Part shown: positions 6,176 to 12,709 of the stretch, piece by piece
How positions within the stretch are numbered: the stretch's first letter is position 1
Layout: every line of letters begins with the position of its first letter
Assembly (NCBI GenBank): GCA_002338515.1
Contig: DDIL01000119.1
Span: 1-12,709 of the forward strand
Reading direction: 5' to 3'
DNA from: Glaciecola sp. UBA1851
Lineage (GTDB): Bacteria; Pseudomonadota; Gammaproteobacteria; Enterobacterales; Alteromonadaceae
DNA length: 12,709 nucleotides
Position numbers and translations under genes: made by a program
The notes under the pieces: generated by a model
Told to the model about the DNA's origin: nothing
The model's input: the letters and a program-made list of their open reading frames with translations, nothing else
Databases searched by the model: none

Positions 6176-8380
6176 GTGAACTATATGAGAAGAATAAAGA
6201 ACCTGAAAGCACTACGTATTATCATACTTTTGGTTTTAATTAGCATTGTGCATACTAGCCATAGTGTTGAAGAAACTGACCAAAACACGCTTAAACTTGA
6301 AGCTACTAAGGACTTTATTGTAATAAATGCAGGTGATGCACCGTATTACAAAGACAAGCGACATAACGCATTGGCAATCGACGCTAGACTTTTAGAATAT
6401 CGTCAATTGTTCGCGCAGGCTGTTACAAAATTTGATGGTGACAATGGTTTTTACGATATAACCCTAACATCAATGACTGAAGAAGATGGCGAACCTCTAT
6501 ACAAATTAGTCGTCAATGGTGACATTGTCGGCACATATCGTGGCACCTACATAGGTGCAAAATCCCCGTTAGATTTAACATCAGAATCTCATACATGGAA
6601 AAGTATTCCTCTACAAAAAGGAGATATTATTGGCATTAAATCTAACGCGCATACAAATGGTGAAATACCCGAAAATGGAGGTACTGCATGGGCTAGAGGA
6701 AGATGGAATAGTCTTGAATTTACGCCTGCCCCAGAGCAATACATACCTCGTTTTCCTGCTGCTTTTCAAAGAAAAAATTTCCCTATGTTTAGCCAACATA
6801 AAGATATGTTGATATCGCAATTTGATTTTAAACCAGACGTAGACGATGTGCATGCTGTGGCTGCACTTGGTTCAATGCTGAAACATCCTGACTTACAAAG
6901 CATTAATCACATAGCAGTTGCAGGTACTGTTGGAGTACAAGGGGGAAACTATACTGATGCATCGACACTAATGGGATTAGCATTTGGTAGAGAAAACTTT
7001 TCATGGACTGACGCAAATAAAAATTGGAACGCATCTATTCAATTTGTGCGCGACAGAGCAAAAGCAATTTTAGCCCAAGGTGGAAGAGTTTGGGTACAAG
7101 AGGCTGGACAATCTGACTTTACCCGAACTTGGGTACTTGCTTTAATAAAATCTGGCGTTAATCAGTCATTAATAAAAAATAATATTATTGTGGTACAACA
7201 CAGTAAATGGAATGAGAAACACACATCTGAAGACGCGTTGCAATTTGTGAATGAAATGACCACATATATCGCGATTGATGATGGTAATAAACCGAAACGC
7301 GTCTTTGACAGAAAAAACAGAAGAGGCCCATTTACACCAAGTTATGTTGAGAAAGATACTAGATGGATAAACGCAGCAATTTCCAATAATAATGGAAAAG
7401 AACATGCTAAAACACTTTGGCAAGAAGCAAAACGTATTATAGATAAAACTGGTTTTGATGCGAAATATTCAGTTATACCTGATGGCGGTGTCGACTTTTC
7501 TGATAATGTAGAAGTTTGGTGGATTTTTAATTTAGGTCAATCAGCTGTATCTGTGCATTCATTTTGGGAACGATATGTAACCGACTTACCGCTTGATTCT
7601 ATCAAGCCTCCTAGAGGCAGGTTAGCAGTAGTAATTGATGGTAATTCACCTGATCCTGACGATATTGGAGCGACACCAGTCATGTTAGCATTGCTTCAAC
7701 AAACTGAGTTAAATGACAGATTAGTGCACTTATCTCATTCATGTGACTTAGATCCTTTTAAAAATAAAGGCCGTCAAATTGGACCGGAAGATGAAGTACG
7801 CCGTCAAAATGTATTGCATAAACTGAGTGGAAACGGGATTCAATATTTTGGACCATTCGACAACTTAAATGACTACTATAATTGCCGAACACATCAAGAT
7901 GAGGCAAGAGATGATTTAGTAGCCGCCATCAATGCATCCAGTAAAAATGATCCGTTGTGGATCATCGAAGCAGGTGAACCAGACTTAATAGGCTATGCCT
8001 TGCAAAAAGCAAATCCCCAAGCTATTAGGCACGTTCATGTAGTCTCCCATCATCCAGCTAATGACCACAGTGGTGACTATTTCACTTGGCAAGAAATATT
8101 GGATTTTGGCGTTATAGAACACCAAATAGGCGATCAAAATGTTGCATTACAAACACCTATTTATCATTGGGATTGGGCTAAAAACCATGACAATGCGGGA
8201 TACAGATTTATCTGGGAAATGCTGGCGTATGCAGAGCAAGATGGTGTCGTTCCTTTCCAAACAAATAAATTTGATTGCTCAGATGCGGGTATGATTTATT
8301 GGTGGATAACTGGAGCAAATGATGGTGGCAATAACTTTGCGACACCTTCAAATATAAAAAATATGTTGTCAGTTAAATAA
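6176..8380 (+). CDS. secreted protein with two tandem nucleoside-hydrolase-like modules
   Basis: I do not recognise a named family for this 734-residue protein. It starts with a signal peptide: RRIKNLKALR, a hydrophobic run IIILLVLISIV, and probable cleavage near HTSHS. Residues about 45-195 are beta-rich (YKLVVNGDIVGTYR, GTAWARGRW) and could bind carbohydrate. Two modules follow, about 211-475 and 482-734, with matching landmarks: D217-x3-D221-x-DD224 and D488-x4-D493-x-DD496; WVQEAGQSD (306-314) and WIIEAGEPD (595-603); VVQHS with H342 and VVSHH with H625; FSD443...WW and CSD703...WW. The second acidic motif (DGNSPDPDD) resembles the D-x4-DPDD motif of Sde182/DUF1593 nucleoside-hydrolase-like proteins. 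Function is unknown; release or cleavage of a glycoside outside the cytoplasm is a guess. GTG 6176 and ATG 6185 are both possible starts; neither has a clear ribosome site. It is followed by a hairpin and convergent xylR. Confidence 0.8.
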   Translation: MNYMRRIKNLKALRIIILLVLISIVHTSHSVEETDQNTLKLEATKDFIVINAGDAPYYKDKRHNALAIDARLLEYRQLFAQAVTKFDGDNGFYDITLTSMTEEDGEPLYKLVVNGDIVGTYRGTYIGAKSPLDLTSESHTWKSIPLQKGDIIGIKSNAHTNGEIPENGGTAWARGRWNSLEFTPAPEQYIPRFPAAFQRKNFPMFSQHKDMLISQFDFKPDVDDVHAVAALGSMLKHPDLQSINHIAVAGTVGVQGGNYTDASTLMGLAFGRENFSWTDANKNWNASIQFVRDRAKAILAQGGRVWVQEAGQSDFTRTWVLALIKSGVNQSLIKNNIIVVQHSKWNEKHTSEDALQFVNEMTTYIAIDDGNKPKRVFDRKNRRGPFTPSYVEKDTRWINAAISNNNGKEHAKTLWQEAKRIIDKTGFDAKYSVIPDGGVDFSDNVEVWWIFNLGQSAVSVHSFWERYVTDLPLDSIKPPRGRLAVVIDGNSPDPDDIGATPVMLALLQQTELNDRLVHLSHSCDLDPFKNKGRQIGPEDEVRRQNVLHKLSGNGIQYFGPFDNLNDYYNCRTHQDEARDDLVAAINASSKNDPLWIIEAGEPDLIGYALQKANPQAIRHVHVVSHHPANDHSGDYFTWQEILDFGVIEHQIGDQNVALQTPIYHWDWAKNHDNAGYRFIWEMLAYAEQDGVVPFQTNKFDCSDAGMIYWWITGANDGGNNFATPSNIKNMLSVK

Positions 8381-8414
8381 TTGAAATAGCTGTTTACTCA
8401 GTTGTGTGCGTGAT

Positions 8415-8454
8415 TTACCTGAAAATAAAAATGAAAAATTGTATTTTCAGGTAA
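8415..8454. terminator. hairpin between convergent genes
   Basis: TTACCTGAAAATA and TATTTTCAGGTAA form a perfect 13-bp stem with a 14-base A-rich loop. It lies between the stop of the 734-residue protein gene and the stop of xylR, the second arm touching the xylR stop region. Position and symmetry suggest a bidirectional terminator for the convergent pair. Neither side has a clean U-run, so it may instead stabilise the 3' ends of both messages. Confidence 0.6.
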
Positions 8455-8455
8455 C

Positions 8456-9649
8456 CTAATCTGATTGCCTCTTAGATTGATGCTCAAACCTATATTCATT
8501 AGGTGTTTTCTCGAAGTGCTTTTTAAATATCGCATACATGTACTGCACAGAAGGGTATCCTGCTTTACTTGCCACTGCTTTTAAAGAGTCATTTGATTCT
8601 TGAAGTAGTTTACATGCCTCAACCAGCTTTACTCTGTGTATTTCTGCATGAATTGTACAATTACATTCAAATTGAAATTTATGCTCCAAATTTGAACGAG
8701 AGACACCTACAAAATCGAGTACTTGTTGTACTTTTATTCCCTTCGTTGCATTTTGTCGAATAAAAAACATGGCTTGAACAACATGTGGGTCTTTAAATGA
8801 TTTAAAATCTGTAGATTGTCTTTCTTGTAAACCTGATGGTGGCACTAAAATACGTTTAAACGATTTTAACTTATATTTAGCAGTTAACTGTTGGTGCATT
8901 ATTTGAGCCGCTTTCATTCCCATTGCAACACAACCTTGGGAAACACTACTTAAGCTGATTCGGCATAAATTTCTAGCAATATCGTCGTCATCAATGCCTA
9001 CTACCGATATATTATCAGGCACCTCAATACCCAAATTCATGCATGCCTCTATACAGTGCCTCGCCCTAGCATCAGTTACGGCAATAATGCCTGTTTGTTT
9101 AGGTAGGCTTTTAATCCAAACAGATAGGTTTTGCATATCTGACGACCAACTAGCGGGCCTGGTTTCTCCACCTAAAAAGATAGAATATGAAAAGCCCTCT
9201 CTAACAGAAATCTGCTCGAAGCTTTTCATTCTCTCGCGGGCCCATTTGTGACTCTCATTATGTTTAATACCATAAAAGGCAAAGCTTTTTATCCCCTTGT
9301 CCTTCAAATGTTTAAAAGCAAGTTCTATGACCGCATGATTGTCGGTTGCGATATAATGAGCATTCGGGTATTCATCTATATTAGAAAAAGAGCTACCCAG
9401 ACCAACACAAGGCAAATTACGGTTTGTAACAGCGTTGACAATTCTTGGATTATCAAAATCAGCAATAATTCCATCTACCTGCCAACTATCCAAACTATTT
9501 ACGCGTGCTACACAATCCTCTTCTAAAAATACATTCCAATTAATTTTTGAAGATTGTAAATAGCTTCCTATGCCTTCAATTATTTGACGGTCGTACACTT
9601 TATTTGCATTAAATATTAAGCCAATTTTATAGGTAGTTTCTGGCGTCAT
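8456..9649 (-). CDS. xylR: xylose operon transcriptional activator XylR
   Basis: A xylose-responsive activator of 397 residues, near E. coli XylR's 392. The N-terminal part (about 1-285) is a LacI/ribose-binding-like sensor with the XylR strings LIFNANKVYDRQIIEG, DGIIADFD, HYIATDN, FAFYGI and TGIIAVTDARARH. The C-terminal part (about 290-390) is an AraC-type DNA-binding domain with two helix-turn-helix units: GIKVQQVLDFVGVSRSNLE (second helix region from 315) and AGYPSVQYMYAIFKKHF (from about 363), then TPNEYR. By family knowledge D-xylose binding bends the dimer so that it activates the xyl genes. The gene is divergent from xylB with a 162-base gap, the expected place for its operator. The ATG has GAAGAG just upstream on the minus strand. 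Confidence 0.95.
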   Translation of the reverse strand: MTPETTYKIGLIFNANKVYDRQIIEGIGSYLQSSKINWNVFLEEDCVARVNSLDSWQVDGIIADFDNPRIVNAVTNRNLPCVGLGSSFSNIDEYPNAHYIATDNHAVIELAFKHLKDKGIKSFAFYGIKHNESHKWARERMKSFEQISVREGFSYSIFLGGETRPASWSSDMQNLSVWIKSLPKQTGIIAVTDARARHCIEACMNLGIEVPDNISVVGIDDDDIARNLCRISLSSVSQGCVAMGMKAAQIMHQQLTAKYKLKSFKRILVPPSGLQERQSTDFKSFKDPHVVQAMFFIRQNATKGIKVQQVLDFVGVSRSNLEHKFQFECNCTIHAEIHRVKLVEACKLLQESNDSLKAVASKAGYPSVQYMYAIFKKHFEKTPNEYRFEHQSKRQSD

Positions 9650-9729
9650 TTAGCTCTTCAACTTATCAATATGTTTAAATTTATATGCAGTTTATAAAAT
9701 ATTAATTAACAATAAAATAACAAAATTAC

Positions 9730-9756
9730 GGAAATTAATTATGGAATTTCATAATT
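9730..9756. promoter_or_regulatory. candidate XylR operator in the xylR-xylB gap
   Basis: GGAAATT (9730-9736) and GGAATTT (9743-9749) are near-identical direct repeats 13 bases apart. They overlap an inverted repeat AATTATG-N6-CATAATT (9737-9756). The stretch TGGAATTTCA (9742-9751) also matches, at 9 of 10 bases, the direct repeat in front of the 734-residue protein gene. The position just upstream of a possible xylB promoter suits an activator site. AT-rich DNA makes chance matches easy. Confidence 0.4.
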
Positions 9757-9782
9757 GCACAATACTGTAGTGAGCTTATTAT
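9755..9782 (+). promoter_or_regulatory. possible sigma-70 promoter of xylBA
   Basis: TTGCAC (9755-9760), a 16-base spacer and TATTAT (9777-9782) lie 30 bases before the xylB ATG. The -10 matches the consensus at five of six bases, while the -35 is poor, as is usual for promoters that need an activator. The candidate XylR site directly abuts the -35. Confidence 0.4.
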
Positions 9783-9811
9783 CTATTGATTAAAATTGAA
9801 ATGGATAAATT

Positions 9812-11284
9812 ATGTTTTTAGGTTTGGATCTTGGTACATCTAGTCTTAAAGCCTTGGTAATTGATGAGAACGGTAACACAATTATAAGCGCATCATCTCC
9901 CCTATCAGTTTCACAGCCTAAGCCGCTGCATAGTGAACAAGACCCAAGTGATTGGATTAATGCGCTACATTCTGTCATGCATGAATTATCAAATCATGCA
10001 TGTATCAAAAACATAGTTGCTATTGGTTTAAGCGGTCAAATGCATGGCGCTGTCTTATTAGATAAATATGGACACGTACTTCGTCCTGCCATTTTATGGA
10101 ATGACGGGCGAAGCGAGATTGAATGTAAAGAACTAGAAAACAAGGTAGAAACGTCCAGAGAGATAACCGGTAACTTAATGATGCCAGGGTTTACTGCGCC
10201 GAAATTACTTTGGGTCAAAAAACATGAACCTGAAATATTTGAGCAAATAGATAAAGTGTTGTTGCCAAAAGACTACATGAGATTTGTCCTATCAGGCGTA
10301 TTTGCAAGCGATATGTCAGATGCTTCGGGTACCATGTGGATAAATACAAAAAATAGAGATTGGGATGAAGTATTGCTAAGTGCTACTGGCTTAACAAAAT
10401 CTCACATGCCTAAGTTATTTGAAGGCAACCAAATTACAGGCCATTTATTACCTGACTTGACTACAAAATGGAATATGACAAATAAGGTATCAATAGTTGC
10501 GGGCGGTGGAGATAATGCTGCAGGCGCTATTGGTGTGGGCATAACAAAAAAAGGCCAAGGGATGTTATCGCTTGGTACATCTGGTGTTTATTTTGTTGTA
10601 AGCGATCATTATACCGCCGCCCCAGAACAAGCAGTACACAGTTTTTGTCATGCATTACCAGATACGTGGCACTTAATGTCGGTCATTCTTAGCGCGGCTA
10701 GCAGTGTTGACTGGTTTTGCAATAGTATTGCAAAAAAACCGGTAAGTGAATTATTTACCGAGCTAGAAAATGCCAATAAACATGAACCTGTAAACAGTTC
10801 TGTATTTTTCCTACCCTATCTGAGCGGTGAACGCACCCCCCATAATGATAGCCTTGCCAAAGGGGTCTTCTTTGGTTTAACACACACAACTACACAATTG
10901 GACATGTTTAAAGCTGTGCTTGAAGGCGTTAGTTTTGCATTGGCTGATGGCGTTCATGCCCTGCATGATACGGGTGTGCAAGCGAATGAAATTAATATTA
11001 TTGGCGGAGGTGCACAAAGCGCTTATTGGCGGCAATTAATTGCAGATATTTTAAATCAATCCATTATTTACAGAAGCGGTAGTGAAACAGGTCCTGCCCT
11101 TGGCGCGGCTAGGCTAGCTATGCAAGCGGTCACTGATAATGCTAAATATGAAGATATATATAAAGCGCCCACTATTACGCAAATTCACGAAGCAAATACG
11201 GCTACACACCAAATTTATAAGAAAAAACACGAAACGTTTAGAAAACTCTATTCTCAATTAAAACCATTATTTAAAGATTTATAA
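9812..11284 (+). CDS. xylB: xylulokinase
   Basis: Phosphorylates D-xylulose with ATP to D-xylulose 5-phosphate, feeding the pentose phosphate pathway in the cytosol. The 490 residues (E. coli XylB has 484) show the FGGY sugar kinase pattern. The N-terminal phosphate loop is GLDLGTSSLKALVID with D6. GLSGQMHGAVLLD and ILWNDGR are sugar-site strings, and SDASGTMW follows. The catalytic aspartate is D234 in AGGGDNAAGAIGVG. LGTSGVYF, LPYLSGERTPHND and the C-terminal GGGAQSAYWRQLIADILNQ complete the fold. It is first in a two-gene operon; xylA begins 11 bases after its stop. Order xylB-xylA is the reverse of E. coli. Only a weak TGGA lies before the ATG. Confidence 0.95.
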   Translation: MFLGLDLGTSSLKALVIDENGNTIISASSPLSVSQPKPLHSEQDPSDWINALHSVMHELSNHACIKNIVAIGLSGQMHGAVLLDKYGHVLRPAILWNDGRSEIECKELENKVETSREITGNLMMPGFTAPKLLWVKKHEPEIFEQIDKVLLPKDYMRFVLSGVFASDMSDASGTMWINTKNRDWDEVLLSATGLTKSHMPKLFEGNQITGHLLPDLTTKWNMTNKVSIVAGGGDNAAGAIGVGITKKGQGMLSLGTSGVYFVVSDHYTAAPEQAVHSFCHALPDTWHLMSVILSAASSVDWFCNSIAKKPVSELFTELENANKHEPVNSSVFFLPYLSGERTPHNDSLAKGVFFGLTHTTTQLDMFKAVLEGVSFALADGVHALHDTGVQANEINIIGGGAQSAYWRQLIADILNQSIIYRSGSETGPALGAARLAMQAVTDNAKYEDIYKAPTITQIHEANTATHQIYKKKHETFRKLYSQLKPLFKDL

Positions 11285-11295
11285 AAGGAAGGTAA

Positions 11296-12624
11296 ATGAC
11301 TTCATATTTTCATGATATCCCAAACATACAGTTCGAAGGCGATGAGTCTGACAATCCACTTGCCTTTCATCATTTTAATGCTGATGAAGTCATTGCTGGC
11401 AAAACAATGAAAGAACACCTTAGGTTCGCAGCTTGCTACTGGCATAACTTTTGTTGGGATGGCGCAGATGTGTTCGGGCAAGGCACATTTAATCGACCAT
11501 GGTTATCACAGGCTGCTCTTGCTAATCCTATGCAAGCAGCGAAAGCTAAGGCAGACGCTGCATTTGAATTTTATCAAAAACTTGGCATTGAATATTACTG
11601 TTTTCACGACATTGATGTTGCACCTGAGGGAAATAGCATTACCGAATACGTAAATAACTTCTCACAAATGGTTGATGTGCTTGAACAAAAACAGGCTGAA
11701 ACTGGCCTAAAATTATTGTGGGGGACTGCCAACGTTTTTAGTCACCCTCGCTACGCTGCAGGAGCGGCGTCAAACCCTAATCCAGAAGTTTTTAGCTATG
11801 CGGCCACTCAAGTATTCCATGCTATGAATGCAAGCAAAAAACTAGGCGCTTCAAACTATGTATTGTGGGGCGGGCGTGAAGGATACGAAAGTTTATTGAA
11901 TACTAATTTGAAACATGAACGTGAACAATTAGGTCGCTTTTTTAATATGGTGGCAGAGCACAAACATAAAATTGGCTTTACCGGCGATTTACTGATTGAA
12001 CCCAAACCTCAAGAACCGACTAAACATCAATACGATTATGACTCAGCAACGGTGTATGGATTTTTAAAACAGTTTGGTTTAGAGAAAGAATTTAAAGTCA
12101 ATATTGAGGCCAACCATGCCACACTAGCTGGTCATTCATTTCATCACGAAATAGCCACAGCAATATCACTCGATATTTTTGGTAGTATTGATGCAAACAG
12201 AGGCGACCCTCAAAACGGATGGGACACAGACCAATTTCCGAATGATGTAGCTGAATTAACCCTAGTCATGTATGAAATCCTGAAAAACGGTGGATTCACA
12301 AATGGCGGTTTTAACTTTGATTGTAAACTACGACGCCAAAGTAGTGATCCTGCAGATTTATTCCATGGTCATATTGGCGGAATGGATGCATTAGCCTTGG
12401 CATTAAAACGCGCTTCAGCCATGCTTGATAACGACTTTTTATCCAACGCAAAAGATGAACGTTATAAAAATTGGAATGATGATTTGGGTAACTCGCTGAT
12501 GCAAGGGAAGCATTCTCTAGAAAGCGTTGCGAAGCTAGTTGAAACTGAACAACTATCGCCAAAACACGTCTCTGGTCAACAAGAGTTATTAGAAAATAAA
12601 GTCAATAGAGTTATTTATTCATAA
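11296..12624 (+). CDS. xylA: xylose isomerase
   Basis: Interconverts D-xylose and D-xylulose, the first step of bacterial xylose use, in a divalent-metal-dependent TIM barrel. The 442 residues match class II (E. coli-type) enzymes in length. Every key residue is visible at E. coli numbering plus three: H104 and D107 in FHDIDVAPEG, E235 and K237 in IEPKPQEPTKHQYDYD, E271 and H274 in EANHATLAGHSFHHE, D299, D310 and D312 in the SIDANRGDPQNGWDTD region, and D342 in GGFNFDCKLRR. The cysteine in FDCKLRR, where relatives mostly have alanine, is a small oddity. It is preceded by AAAGGAAGGT, a strong ribosome site, so it may be translated more than xylB from the shared message. Confidence 0.97.
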   Translation: MTSYFHDIPNIQFEGDESDNPLAFHHFNADEVIAGKTMKEHLRFAACYWHNFCWDGADVFGQGTFNRPWLSQAALANPMQAAKAKADAAFEFYQKLGIEYYCFHDIDVAPEGNSITEYVNNFSQMVDVLEQKQAETGLKLLWGTANVFSHPRYAAGAASNPNPEVFSYAATQVFHAMNASKKLGASNYVLWGGREGYESLLNTNLKHEREQLGRFFNMVAEHKHKIGFTGDLLIEPKPQEPTKHQYDYDSATVYGFLKQFGLEKEFKVNIEANHATLAGHSFHHEIATAISLDIFGSIDANRGDPQNGWDTDQFPNDVAELTLVMYEILKNGGFTNGGFNFDCKLRRQSSDPADLFHGHIGGMDALALALKRASAMLDNDFLSNAKDERYKNWNDDLGNSLMQGKHSLESVAKLVETEQLSPKHVSGQQELLENKVNRVIYS

Positions 12625-12637
12625 CCATGCCACGCAG

Positions 12638-12662
12638 GAAGCCCTTATTAATTAAGGGCTTC
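12638..12662 (+). terminator. hairpin behind xylA
   Basis: GAAGCCCTTA and TAAGGGCTTC form a perfect 10-bp stem with a 5-base loop, starting 14 bases after the xylA stop. The position suits the end of the xylBA operon. The following bases (ATATTAG) are not a real U-run, so termination may be partial or rho-assisted. Confidence 0.65.
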
Positions 12663-12709
12663 ATATTAGATACCGCAAGTGAAAATCATACTCCCTACAA
12701 CCTTTCATA

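Overview
The window reads as chromosomal DNA of a marine gammaproteobacterium, most likely of the order Alteromonadales (Glaciecola/Paraglaciecola-like). This rests on AT-rich DNA, an E. coli-like XylR and LldD, a PEP-CTERM surface protein with a choice-of-anchor L type domain, and a PAS-GGDEF-EAL protein. The genus is an inference. No insertion sequence, CRISPR array, rRNA or prophage was seen.

Left part (1-3563). The window opens on what looks like the last 20 bases of a tRNA gene, followed by a T-run and about 500 bases without genes. A 743-residue cytosolic PAS-PAS-GGDEF-EAL protein follows, with both catalytic domains apparently intact. Behind it on the minus strand lies the relic of a FitA-like ribbon-helix-helix antitoxin. 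It is full length but interrupted by one in-frame TAA, and no toxin gene lies beside it. A terminator-like hairpin closes the relic. Upstream of the relic and of the next gene are two perfect inverted repeats and a good sigma-54 (-24/-12) promoter match.

Middle (3564-8455). A secreted PEP-CTERM-type protein ends in a strong bidirectional terminator. On the minus strand lies lldD, the FMN-dependent L-lactate dehydrogenase. Divergent from lldD is a secreted 734-residue protein that I cannot name. It has an N-terminal beta-rich region and two tandem modules resembling each other and the nucleoside-hydrolase-like fold. A 14-bp direct repeat with a 20-bp period lies in front of it. A 13-bp perfect hairpin separates it from the convergent xylR.

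Right part (8456-12709). This is a xylose catabolic locus: xylR (minus), then divergent xylB-xylA (plus, 11 bases apart). XylA converts D-xylose to D-xylulose, XylB phosphorylates it to xylulose 5-phosphate, and XylR is expected to switch the operon on with xylose. No xylose transporter is in the window. A candidate operator and promoter lie in the xylR-xylB gap, and a hairpin follows xylA.

Most worth a second look: the duplicated hydrolase-like secreted protein and its upstream direct repeat, the sigma-54 promoter of the PEP-CTERM gene, and the antitoxin killed by a single stop codon.
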